Below, in pieces: positions 1-11,024 of a stretch of DNA of 64,000 bases (position 1 is its first letter; each line of letters opens with the position of its first letter). Source of the stretch: Rotaria sordida. Lineage: Eukaryota; Rotifera; Eurotatoria; Philodinida; Philodinidae. The stretch is taken from positions 1 through 64,000 of the forward strand of contig CAJNOL010000210.1 in assembly GCA_905250125.1 (NCBI GenBank), read 5' to 3'. The position numbers and the translations under genes were made by a program. The notes under the pieces are model-generated. The model was given only the letters and a program-made list of their open reading frames with translations. It ran no database searches and was not told the DNA's origin.

Positions 1-1584
1 AACAAATAAGCTTTGTCAGATACTATTTTCTTCATAGACAATTTATTCATATAAAAAAAAAATCAATGATAGAGAAGAAATTGACAATCCAAAGAATTTG
101 AAATATTTTACACATACTAGTCGAAGTGTAAGCTTTGCGTACGTTAAGTTTCAAGTTAGAATTTGATAATAAAATTTTATTAATAATGTGAAGTCTTATT
201 GAAGAGCGCAGCGGAATCAAGATTCTATGAGCTTGAATCTTATGGAAGTGTATTCAGTAGAAATTTAATGGCTCGGTTGATACGCAACAAGGGCACGAAC
301 CCTTTGGAAACTGTTCTAGTCTAGTGATTCCGTACTAATGGTCAATATTTTTTGTATTGCTGGCAAGAATGATTACTGTGAACATGACTTTTCAATTTCT
401 TCCATACAAATAAAAACTAAGATCTCTCCTCTATCACAAGAAAAAAAAAGAATAAACTAATTTGGTTAAAACACGATATAAATATTCAAATTCTTTTTTT
501 TTTTGATAGGTAACTTTTATGATATTCTGTACCCTGTTTTACTTATGGATTTTTTCTGATATTCAGTTAGAATAAAAACATTTGTATATTCCTTACATAC
601 AAAAAAAACTGAATCCAGTTCACCATTACCTTAAAGAGTTCATTTTAGAAAGTTCCTCACTTTATCGAATGTAACAGTGAAGAATATGATCATATTATAA
701 ATATATTGCAATGGCTGGCTCTATAGAACGGTCATCTCCTCTTACAAGGGAACGTTTTCAACTGATCAATCGCTTTTGAATTCGGACTCAGTGCATAAGA
801 CAGACAACAATGAGATATGAAAAACCTCAAAAGAATAAGTTCACTTAGATGTTCTCTTCAGATTTATAGATATTTTATTAGAATTTTAATCGATCTAAGA
901 TTTTGCCTATAAACAAGTCTATTTGTTAGTAGAATATCCTGAAAATTTCAGCTGAAAAGAATATTTCTTTCTAGAGATATTAATATCTCAAAAAAAAACA
1001 GGAAATTCTAGCATCTTTCGTGGAATATGAGTATTTTTTATGATATTAATATCTCGGGAAGGAAATATTCTTTTGAACTGACATTTTCAGAACATTCCAC
1101 TAACAAATAGACTTGTTTGTGGGCAAAACCTCAGATCGAAATTTCGCCATTAGATTTGTTGGTATATACTAAGTCAGAGGCTAAAATTCTAATAAAATGT
1201 CTATAACTCTGGACAGTAGGTCTAAGGGAACTTATTGTTTTGAGGTTTTTCATATCTCATTGGTATCTACCTTATGCACTCAATCCTAGTTAAAAATCGA
1301 TTAATCGGTTGAAAGCATTCCTTCGTTAGTATGAAGGTGCTATCATTATAATAGACTCATCATATGTCCGAAGCACGAAATACAAATCAGCAGTAAATCT
1401 AATACTCAATAATTAAAATAAGTCAATATGTTTTGAGAGTATACATTAAGAACAATTGTATTTCTTCTTTTCTAAACTTCATTTTACAAGAGAATACTAT
1501 GTCCGATAAACGTCAAACGGTAAATTTTGTTTTAATTATATCCACTCAAAATCTAATATTGTTCTCAATTAAATAAAAATTTAC
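1..1584. other. Left-edge noncoding stretch (probable CCDC146 intron) holding a foldback element
   Basis: No exon continuing the CCDC146-like gene was found here on the minus strand after the donor at 1584/1583. The main content is the inverted-repeat element described separately at about 712-1356. The rest is A/T-rich without recognisable coding. It is either a large intron whose next exon lies left of the window, or the break point of a truncated gene. Confidence 0.5.
712..1356. repeat. Foldback (inverted-repeat) element, arms about 250 bp
   Basis: The left arm (about 712-975) reads on the opposite strand as the right arm (about 1035-1356). Paired landmarks are CTCAGTGCATAAG near 788 against CTTATGCACTCAATC near 1272, AACAAGTCTATTTGTTAGT near 912 against ACTAACAAATAGACTTGTTT near 1100, and GATATTAATATCTC near 977 against GATATTAATATCTC near 1041 (itself palindromic). 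The arms are diverged, with scattered mismatches, and the loop is about 50 bp. No transposase ORF and no clear target duplication were seen, so the class is unknown; a MITE is likely. Confidence 0.75.
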
Positions 1585-3372
1585 TTTAAGTTGTAATTTT
1601 TCTATTGTCATATTCGCACTTGATAATTCATCTTTTGCATGACGAAATTGAGTTTCAGCACGTTTTAAATCTCTTAATAATCTTTCTTTTTGTTTTTGTA
1701 TTTTTGCATGTTGTTCACGAATTTGTTTACCCATTTGTATCGTACTTTTTACAGCTTCCGTAGATTGACGTCTGTACAAAAAAAAAAAAAAAACATGAAA
1801 TTTTTTTGTTAATAATATTTTTGAAAAAAGGGAATTTTTTTTTTAAATTTTACTCGTCTATTTGTCCTTTGGCTAATTTAGCTTCTTCAAATGCAATTAA
1901 ATTTAAAACATTTTTTATTTCTTCATTTAATTTATCATTTTGTTGATTTTGTTGATCATTTAATCTTATTTCTTTTGTTGATAAAGATTTCATTTTTTCA
2001 ATATCATCTCGAAGTTGTTGAATAGAATTCATTTGTTCTTTTAATTGTACATCCATATCTTCAATTTCTTGTTCAGTTTGACTAAAAGAAAAAATAAACA
2101 ATAATTAATTAATATCTTTTATTTTTTTATTCAATTAATATTTAAAAAGCAGCGAATCAGCAAATTTATACAGACGCTTAAGTTTTAATTAAAAATCTTC
2201 TAAAATCTGTAGGAATAGATAATTTTTTTCTAAATAATTTTCATATTTAAAACAAAAGAAAAATAATAAAAATCTTACTCTCGTTGAAGTGAAAGACTAT
2301 CAGTTTGTTTAATTAATTCAGCTGGTCGTAATGTTACTTGAATATATTCCGACTTGAAATAAAAAGAAATAACTAATAGAAAAATAAAATGAAAAGAAAA
2401 GAAATTTACTTCAAGTGTTTCAATTGTATGTTTAAGTTCATCATATTGTTTTGTTGTAATAGTAAATCTTTTTCTTTTATCTCCTAATAAAATATTTTGA
2501 TCATTAATTTCAGATTTTTTTTGTCCAATTTGTCGTTTTAATTCATCACATTCTTTACGTAAATTTTTAAGTTTTTCATCAATATCATGTTGATTTGGTA
2601 TTCGAGCTTTTTCCTTTTCTAAAGCACGTTTATCTTCTTCCAAACTAGAGAATTAAAAATAAGTTTAAGTTTTTTTTTTTTTTGTTAAATAATATTTACG
2701 CTTTTATTTTATATTCAAGATCAAATAAACGTTCATTAGTGCATGCTAAATCATTACTATATTTAAGTAAATCTTTTCGTCGTTGTTGAACTTCAGTTGT
2801 AATTTTATCTGGAAATGATTCACCTTCTTCTAATATACGTTTTTGTTTTTCAATTTGAGCTAAATATGTATGTTCTTCTTGTCGTAATCGAGCTTCAGCT
2901 TGACGTGATCTAAATTAAATAAACGACAAAAAAAAAACAAATTGATAGATCTTTTGTTTTTATTTTACTGTGTTAAAGCATTTTGTAAATCAATATATTT
3001 CGATTTAAGTAATGCCATTTGTGTACCAGTAAGAACTCCTTCTTTAAATAACTTTAAAGACAAAAAAAAAATGATAAAAATGAAGATATTTTAGTTTTTA
3101 TTTTATACTTCTTCAAGTGTACGAAAAGCAGGTGTACCAGATTGATGTCTTTCTTGTTCATCAACATCAATTTCATTGGGTGGTTGAGCTTCAATTGGTT
3201 CGATATCTTCATATTCTCCTAATTGTTGTTGATTTGATACTTCAACATCTGCATCATCTGTAACAAAAGCATTTTGTTGTTGAACATCTAAATCTTCTTC
3301 AACTTGTTGATCTAAATCTTGATCTTGTTCATCTTGAGAAAGATCTTCATCTTCATCACTATGATTACTCAT
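1585..3372 (-). CDS. CCDC146: CCDC146-like coiled-coil protein, N-terminal part
   Basis: Seven exons on the minus strand: 3109-3372, 2969-3051, 2700-2909, 2410-2644, 2279-2352, 1854-2081 and 1585-1771. They join in phase into 427 codons from the ATG at 3372. The first 88 residues are acidic (Asp/Glu/Gln-rich). The rest is an almost uninterrupted coiled coil. Its line-up with vertebrate CCDC146 is recognisable: a LF-x-x-G-x-L-x-GT-x segment, then LLKYSNDL, then an EKEKARIP motif followed by LRKECDELKRQI. CCDC146 is a centriole- and axoneme-associated microtubule protein needed for sperm flagella in mammals; a ciliary role here is inference. The vertebrate protein is about 950 residues, so roughly half is missing. 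The last exon ends at a good donor (AAA|GTAAAT), so the gene either continues left of the window across a large intron or has been truncated near the foldback element. Confidence 0.8.
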
Positions 3373-4998
3373 TTTGATAGAATTAAGCTAAATGAGAAAC
3401 AAAAAATAGATATATAGATAGATTATAATCGATTTATAAATATCAATGAATGTTTAGTTGAAGTACGTCATAAAATGCAACGACCATTTTATATGTTTGT
3501 TGATATGGAAACACACCAGATATAAAAATTATTGAATACTGATTAAGAAAAAAATAATCAATGTTTTTTTGTTTTAATGAAGATTAAAATATCAATAAAA
3601 ATTAAGGTTTATTTTGAAAAAGATTTCATAAGATATAGAATGATGTCGCTAATAGTTAGTGCAACGTTCTAAAAAATAGAATATTTACTTTTCTCAGATT
3701 GCATATTAGAATTCGTTCAGGATTTATCGTGAATAAAATATCATTTTTTTTCTTGTTTACATGATAAACATAGTAATAAAAAAAGTACATAAGTCGGTTT
3801 ATTTTTTGTCAAATTATTAGAGTTGAGATCAGAGTTCTCAATGGATTGGGTCGAACTTTTTTGGGATAGAAAATCATGGACTAGACCGAAGAAATTTTCA
3901 AAAGATGTTGCACATTTTCACTAAATCATTTTTTCGAAAATCCCATGTAAATATTCCAATTTGCCAAAAAACATTTCTGCAATGAACAGCAAATATATAA
4001 AATCAAAAGATAATATTATCGTCACCTTAACAAAACTTTCTTTATATTTAAGAGGATGACCTTGTCTAACTCTGTCCTCATTTATCAACAAATACGACAT
4101 TATCGTCCATTACTTGTCTAATTCTAAATGCTATTCTTCTTGTCAATCATCAATTTTTGTTTATACTTTTCCTTCAATTACCAATGCTAGTTCATCATAT
4201 TCCGTATACAAAACAGTACACATCTGAACAGATGAAATTTCTTTTGAAATAGCAACCATCACAACATATGTTGTTATTAAAAATGAAAAAGCAAACACAT
4301 ACTTATTTTAAATAATTTTTCATATTTCAAGTAAAAAAATCAGCAAATACTGATGAATTCCAGAGAAATGACAACCTTGCAAGTTGTCATATATGTTACC
4401 GAACATTTGTTTATACATCAACTACTGGTACGTGAAATATGCTTGGACATTCATATGTTAGAAATTTATTCAATGCAATCAGATGAGTAATTCATAACTG
4501 GATCGAGTCAAAGGTCGATAACCCATAGCCTAGTTTTCTTCGGCTCAGCCCAGCCTATTGAGATCTCTGATTAGGATCGATTCGTGTTGTTCTTTGTTTT
4601 TTTGTTAAATCAAACCAATCTCAGTTATACAAATTATCGGACAGTGTCCGTCTGAATTAAAAATCTTCATCTTACATAAGATTTCATTAAGAATATAAAG
4701 ATTAATAAAATAATTTTATCTAACTAATAGAAAAATGAATAAAACAGTTGCTATTTAATAGGTTCTATACTAATTAGTTTACAGAAACTTAAGGAAATAA
4801 TTGAACATTCAACGTTTTTTAAGAATAATTATTTTATTTAAGTGAAATTTCAAATCTTATCATTTGATTAGTTACTATTTTCCTTTGGCTAGATTTTTTA
4901 AAATTAAAAAGTTAATTTATTATCATAAGGTAAATAAGTTACAATATGAGGAAAAAAAAGGACAATAGTCAGTTTAATAAAAAAAGAAAAAAAAAATT
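3373..4998. other. Intergenic, with a hAT-like element
   Basis: This lies between the start of the CCDC146-like gene and the stop of the tandem-repeat gene, both on the minus strand, so it should hold the CCDC146 promoter and the 3' end of the repeat gene. Apart from the element at 3830-4569 it is A/T-rich and shows no convincing coding. Confidence 0.6.
3830..4569. mobile_element. Non-autonomous hAT-like element
   Basis: The left terminus CAGAGTTCTCAATGGATTGG matches the complement of the right terminus, which ends ATTGAGATCTCTG. Similarity continues imperfectly for about 40 bp inward. CAG-x-GTTCTCAA ends are typical of hAT transposons. The flanking octamers GTTGAGAT (3822-3829) and ATTAGGAT (4570-4577) match at 6 of 8 positions, as expected for a decayed 8-bp target duplication. 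No transposase is encoded. The element is about 740 bp and clearly old. Confidence 0.5.
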
Positions 4999-6930
4999 TC
5001 AAAAGTCTGATTGTCCATATGTTGAATACTCAATTTGTGCAGGATTTGTATCTTCATCAGTAAATTCCAAATGACGAAAAGCTTCCGGTGATACAAAAGA
5101 TGTTTCATCAACACCTTCCGGTTCATCATAATTACCTTGTTTTCTTTCTCCACCTTTAAATTCAAGATGACGAAATGCATCTGGTTGAACATAAGATTTT
5201 GTATCAATTGATGGACCAACTGATGAATGTACAGAAGTATGAGATGTATCATCACTCATACCTTCAAGATATTTAAATGCTTGTGGATTAACAAATGATC
5301 GTTCATCTACACCACCTTCTGCTTTATCATTTGGTAGATTTCTTGATTTACGTTCAAGATGAGCAAGAGCATTTGGATTTCGTTCAAGTATAAAACTTCG
5401 TGTATCAATTTCTGGTTCACATATATCACTTTTCTTTTCTGGTCGACGATCAATATATTGAAAAGCTTGTGGATTAACATAAGAACGTTCATCAACATCA
5501 GGACCTTCATCAACACGACGTTTTGGTTCTGGTCGTTCAATCCATTTAAATGCTTGAGGATCAACAATAGGTCGATAATCAATAGTTGATTGAATTGGTT
5601 CAGATTTAGGTTGTTCTTTTTTTTCAATCCATTTAAATGCTTGTGGATCAACAATAGGTCGATAATCAATAGTTGATTCAGTTAGTTCAGATTTAGGTGG
5701 TTCTTTTTTTTCAATCCATTTAAATGCTTGTGGATTAACCATTGATGTTGTATCAACACCTGATTCAACATTACGACGAGGTGGAGGACCACGTTGTTCC
5801 AAATAACGAAAAGCATCTGGATTAACAATTGGTTGATTATCAATACCACTTTCATCTTTATCTTTTGGTAAATTTTCTCGTCGTTTTTCTAAATATTTAA
5901 ATGCATCAGGATTGATTATTGGTCGTGTATCAATTGATGGTTCACTTGAAATATTTGATGGTTTATGTTGACGTCGTGCTTCCAAATCTCTTTAGTAAAT
6001 TTTCTAAAATATAATTTCTATATTATGAATAATGAAAACCTACTTTATTGCATCAAGATTAGTTATTGGTCTATCATCGATTCCACTCATAACACCTTGA
6101 CCTTGTTGTTCATTATCTTTATTCTTATTTGTCTTAGCTTCGATATAACGAAAAGCATTTGCATCTACAATTGGTCTTTCATCAATACCTGCACCTGCTC
6201 CATCATCACCACGTAATCGATTATTTTTTTCAATTTGTTGCTGTCGACGTTTTTCCAATTGTGTAACAGCATCAAGATTAATAATTGGTCGTGTATCAAC
6301 TCCACCTTCACTTGATGCTGGTTTCTTTTGAACTTTTTTATCACTTATATTTAAATATTGAAATGCGCGTGGATCAATTATTGGTGCATCATCAATTTCT
6401 CCGCGTGTTTCTTTTTTAGCAAAAAGACTTTCTCTACCAAATGTAGCATATTGAGATAGTGATGGTGGTGCTGGATTTACTTTTAATGCTGGATTAATAT
6501 TACGTGATGGTGTACCAGGATTTTTATTATGATACATGCCTGTTGTTTGAGCTTGTACAGCACGAGCATTGCCATAACCAAAATTTGAATTTTTTAATTC
6601 AATATATTGTGGTTGATTATATTGTGTAGTTGGCACAGGATTTATTGAACGTCGTTCAACATAAAGAGATGATGGTATTGAATAGTTTTGAGTATTTGGA
6701 GTAGTATAAAGTTGTGTTCGATAGGCTGGTAGAGTTAATGCAGGATTTGATGCACGTCGTTCACCTTGATAAGTTTGTGGATTTGAAGTACGTCGTTCAT
6801 CTTGATGAGTTTGTGGACTTGAATAACCTTGATTTATTTGATTGTTTCCATAGTTCATAGATTGACTATTAGATCTTGTTGACCCTTGTGGATATTGGTA
6901 ACTACCAGCACCAGTATACATTGACGACAT
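4999..6930 (-). CDS. Tandem-repeat protein, about 14 D-x-RP-x-x-NPxAFxxLE repeats
   Basis: Two exons, 6044-6930 and 4999-5989, give 625 residues from the ATG at 6930. Upstream in-frame codons lie in a Cys/Phe-rich stretch unlike the body and are taken as untranslated. Residues 1 to about 175 are low-complexity (Gln, Tyr, Ser, Asn, Pro) with short repeats around ERRTSNPQTYQ. From about residue 177 to the end run some 14 units of about 30 residues. Each has an acidic-Ile/Val-Asp start, an RP or RS pair, Ile/Val-Asn/Asp-Pro-x-Ala-Phe, an aromatic and Leu/Ile-Glu, then a charged spacer (for example GVDERSFVNPQAFKYLE). Two neighbouring units near 5520-5690 are nearly identical in DNA, so array size is probably still changing. 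I do not recognise the family. No signal peptide, membrane segment or catalytic motif is visible. A scaffold or cytoskeleton-binding role is only a guess. Confidence 0.8.
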
Positions 6931-8666
6931 TGTTTTAATGTGTATAGTAATGGGAATAGACAAAAAACAACAGAACAGCCATGCAGATCTAAAGAAGAAA
7001 ATTATCGATGTATCATTCTGTCTTTTTCCCTCTCTCTCTGTATATATATATATATCAACGTTTTTCTCTTTTCTTTTCTGTAGGTTGCCGATGTATATAT
7101 GTATGGCAGTACGCGTCAAATTAGGCTTTCTGAATAAGCTAAAAAGGAATCGAACAACTGCTTAGCTGATCTGTATTTGTTGATGCAATGTTTTGGCTCT
7201 AAAAGAATATTATAGGAAATAGAAGTTGCGCATTTACTTTCTTGCTGCGATATGAAAGGATCATTCTGTCGTATTCTAGTTAGGGAAGACATTCGATCAA
7301 GATTGTTTTTGTTGTTGTTATTGATTATATACCAAGGAGAATAGCTAAAACTTTTTTTGCCTAATGGCAAGTACCATGAAATATTATTCTTGTCTGGCAT
7401 TAAAACGATTTAGTGTACATCAAGAATATCTAATGTGTTTATCGTCTAGTGTGAAATTTCATTCATTATACGTTTTGTTTAATAATCTTGAAATCACCCT
7501 AGATAATTATCTAGACAAAAATAAACAATATCTTTTAACTGATCGAAACATACGAATCACGTAATACTATGAATAATGCTCAAGGATACTAACGCAAAAA
7601 AAATCTATGGTTTTCCAAAAATGAAGTATTACATGTTTATTGTTAGACTTTTATTGACTGAGACAATATATATATATATATATATATACATGATATAGAT
7701 TGTATTGATGTTGGCTATTTTATATACATAAACTTTAAAAACAGACAAATATGTAATGTTTGATTTCTGACAACACAATAAATGCAGACTCAATCATTTA
7801 ATATTTATACAATGATAATGTCCTATATAATAGCAAATTATAAGTAAAAAAAAATATTGCTATTAAACAACAACGAGTTAACTAGATGACCTGTTCTGAC
7901 AGAATCAATTATATTATAAATATATTTATCTAAATAAAGAATTTCACTGGAATCGGTATTGTTGTAAAAATATATCTCTATAGAGATAAGATAAGGCACG
8001 AACAAAGAATAATCCTATGATATATATATATGAATAAGCTTTGCAACATTAGTTGAATATAATTTTCTTTTCTAAGATAAATGGTTTATTTAATTATATA
8101 ATTCTTTTTTTTCTAAAAATACTTATTACGACAATAATTTTTGTTCTATTTTTTTCCGGATATTCAGTACTTTTTTTTCTGTTAAAAAACATCGATTTAA
8201 ACATTTTCAACAAACATATGTAAATACTTGTCAAGTTACTTCGTATGACTTTTTTTTTTTATTATAGATGTAATACGTATTGAACTTGATATTATCTTGC
8301 TGTCGTTTTCATTATTTATCGTTTCTTATCTACATATACAAATGAATTTTCGCTTTTATAAAAAGTGCCTATAGTAACAGAATGACAAAAGTGAATTGCA
8401 GCGACTCAGTGATTGAATACTTGATTGCTATTTACCGAAACCGAAATACTAATATGATGCTCGTGAAGATAGCATGAATCATTAGTTGACTATCATTCTT
8501 TTATGATAAGTAATCTATTTCGATCATAGAATTTTTTTACGCCCAAAACAAAAACACAGCTTATTAAGATAAAAGTTTAATCCTATTTTATATATTTAAA
8601 TATCAAGTTCTTAATTTTTTTTTCTTCTTATTTTACTAAATATTTATTGTTTTCAGCAAATATATT
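6931..8666. other. Intergenic between divergent genes
   Basis: This holds the upstream regions of the tandem-repeat gene (minus) and the phytase gene (plus). It includes an AT microsatellite at about 7668-7689. No coding region or mobile element could be supported. Confidence 0.6.
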
Positions 8667-9752
8667 ATGTTCTTTCTTCTAACATTATTATTATTTTTCT
8701 TCTATACTTATATTTGTATCGGTCAAAATTTAAATAATAATCAATTAATACCATTTATTCACGAAACTATTGCAACTCAACCTGTTCGAACAGATCCTGA
8801 TGATCCAGCTATATGGATTCATCCAACTCAACCTGAATTAAGTCTTATTATTGCTACAGATAAAATAGCTAGAATAGGTGGTTTATATATTTTTGATCTT
8901 GATGGTAAAATTCTTCAACATATTGAAAATATTGATCGACCAAATAATGTTGATGTTGAATATGGTTTTAAAATAAATGAAACTTATTCTATTGATTTAG
9001 TTGTTCTTACAGAACGTTTACAAGAACGTTTACGTATTTTTTCAATTAATATTAATCAACGTCAATTATATGAATTAACTGGACAAAATACAAATGTATT
9101 TATCGATAGTTCTGATAATCATGCAGCTCCTATGGGTCTTGGATTATATAAACGAATAGATGATGGAAAAATTTATGCTATTATTAGTCGAAAATCAGGT
9201 CCTAATCATAATTATCTTGGTCAATATGAATTAATTTGGAATGAACAATTAATTGATTTAAAATTTATTCGTTATTTTGGTGATTTTCAAGGTGAAGAAA
9301 TTGAATCAATTGTTGTTGATGATCAACTTGGATTTGTTTATTATTCAGATGAATCTTATGGTATTCGAAAATATAATGTTGATCCACAAACAAATCAAAC
9401 TGAACAAATTAGTTTTATAAATACAACTAATTTATGGCAAGGTGATTCCGAAGGACTTGCTTTATATACAACATCTGATACAAATGGATATTTAATAATA
9501 ACTGATCAAATAATAAATGGATCAATATTTCATATATATGAACGTCAAGGAACAAATTCTTATATAAAATCAATAAAAACACGTGCTGATAAAACAGATG
9601 GTATAGAAGTAACAAGTAGTTCATTAAATAAAAATTTTCCTCATGGTTTATTAATTGTAATGAATACAATTGAGAAAAATTTTCTTCTATATGATTGGCG
9701 TAATATTGAAAATGAATTAATAATTGTTCAAAATAATGTTCGTTTTAGATAA
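8667..9752 (+). CDS. Secreted beta-propeller phytase (3-phytase), intronless
   Basis: A single uninterrupted ORF of 361 codons, unlike almost every other gene here. Residues 1 to about 20 form a hydrophobic signal peptide ending near CIGQ, so the enzyme is probably secreted. The mature part has beta-propeller phytase (BPP) features: DDPAIWIHP at residues 45-53, a RPNNVDVEYG segment, NHAAPMGLGLY, a GFVYYSDESYGIRKY blade strand, DSEGLALY and DGIEVTS. These Asp/Glu-rich loops carry the calcium ions and bind phytate in the family. BPPs release phosphate from inositol hexakisphosphate and are best known from Bacillus and other bacteria. The length fits the family. The gene is convergent with the PDZ gene, with only 21 bp between stop codons. 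Codon use is as A/T-rich as the neighbours, so if horizontally acquired it is ameliorated. It is expected to act extracellularly or in the gut lumen; that is inference. Confidence 0.88.
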   Translation: MFFLLTLLLFFFYTYICIGQNLNNNQLIPFIHETIATQPVRTDPDDPAIWIHPTQPELSLIIATDKIARIGGLYIFDLDGKILQHIENIDRPNNVDVEYGFKINETYSIDLVVLTERLQERLRIFSININQRQLYELTGQNTNVFIDSSDNHAAPMGLGLYKRIDDGKIYAIISRKSGPNHNYLGQYELIWNEQLIDLKFIRYFGDFQGEEIESIVVDDQLGFVYYSDESYGIRKYNVDPQTNQTEQISFINTTNLWQGDSEGLALYTTSDTNGYLIITDQIINGSIFHIYERQGTNSYIKSIKTRADKTDGIEVTSSSLNKNFPHGLLIVMNTIEKNFLLYDWRNIENELIIVQNNVRFR

Positions 9753-9773
9753 TTAAATTTTATTAATTTTATA

Positions 9774-11024
9774 TTAGAATTTTGTAGTATTCTGATCGTC
9801 ATTTTCATTTGAATCACCTGCTTCTGGTTCTGGCTCTTCTTCTTCTTCATTTTCATATTCAACAAATGATCGTGCTCTTGATTCTCTACGATCTACTTTC
9901 TCGAATGGTTTCTTTTTATCCTGTGATTGATTCACTTGTAAGCTTTTAACATTTGGCTTTTGTTGACGAGCAGCAATAAATGATAAACTCTAGAAGAAAA
10001 TAAATCTATGAAATAATTAGAATATAAATAAAAATTTACATTTCGACCTTCATCATATGCACGTTCAATAAGTAATAATGCTTTTTTAATATCAATGTCG
10101 GCAAGACTATAAATTCCAGCTTGAATTAAATAATCACCTTCTGTAAGAATACCTATAAATGAATTAGTTTTTGTCGATTAAAGTATAAATTTTTTTTTTT
10201 TCTATTTCAAAAACAACAAAAAATATTCAACTATCAAAGAATATTTCGAACAAAGTTTAAACTTTTGAAAGAAATTTTTAATGACTATTTAAAAACGATT
10301 TGATCATGTTTCATATAAAGTTTTGTTTTTTAGCTTGAAAATTCTGAATTATGTTTTTTTTTTAATTTGAATTTACCATGCATATCGATCATTCCATTTG
10401 GTAGAATTTCATCAATAAAAACCCAAGGTTCACCTTCAATGTGACCAATGACAAGACCAATTTCTGCTTCCTAAATAAGTAAACATTCATATATATATAT
10501 TGAAAAGAAAAAAAATACAACTATCAAACTTTTTGAATTTCAACTGGTATCAATTGATATTCAAAACCATTCTCCTAGAATAAAGAAAAATATGAATACA
10601 AAACAAGACAACAAAATTTTAAGTCAAAAAAAAAAAAAGATTATCATTCACAGTGCGGATTGATTTTTTTGCATCCGATATATTATGATGTTCGATTACT
10701 AGACAAAAATAATATAATCTAAATATTCAAGGTCAACGAACAAAGAAATGGTTACATGATGTACGTTGTGCAGTTCCAGATTGAACAAGTGGAATAACTT
10801 GAGACTGACTAATAAAATTTTTAATAATATATTTAATAAATAAACAAAAGAGATAGAAATAGCATTCTTTACTTTTGCAATGGTTCGGCATGTACTTGTG
10901 ACTGTGACAAAAAAAAAACAAATATGTGTATGAAGAGTTGAAAGATAATTGTACATACTTTTTTATGAGTAATTTTAGTTGGTGACTTATTACTTCTAGT
11001 TGGTGTCTGACTTCTTGTTGCCAT
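9774..11024 (-). CDS. PDZ-domain protein, 8 exons, with a one-base homopolymer frameshift
   Basis: Exons on the minus strand: 10959-11024, 10873-10901, 10756-10808, 10652-10698, 10530-10574, 10377-10470, 10040-10152 and 9774-9990. Seven exons join in phase (149 codons). A short Ser/Thr/Lys-rich N-terminus is followed by a single PDZ-like domain: a VIGHIEGEPWVFIDEILPNG core, then GILTEGDYLIQAG (the PDZ G-D-x-I-L-x-V-N region), then an ALLLIERA helix and LSFIAAR strand. In the last exon that frame stops soon after FIAARQQ. Dropping one T from the 5-T run at 9958-9962 instead restores a long acidic tail ending in TTKF at the stop 9774-9776. I therefore read the tail as real and the extra base as an assembly error or recent mutation. 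One donor (10529) is a non-consensus GTTTGA. Partner proteins are not deducible. Confidence 0.65.

Noticed and set aside
5307-5669. Second minus-strand open frame inside the tandem-repeat gene
   Set aside because: It is periodic only because the DNA repeats are multiples of three; it lacks the conserved motif and has no start context.
7116-7564. Short open frames upstream of the tandem-repeat gene
   Set aside because: No protein-like composition and no splice links to the main gene.
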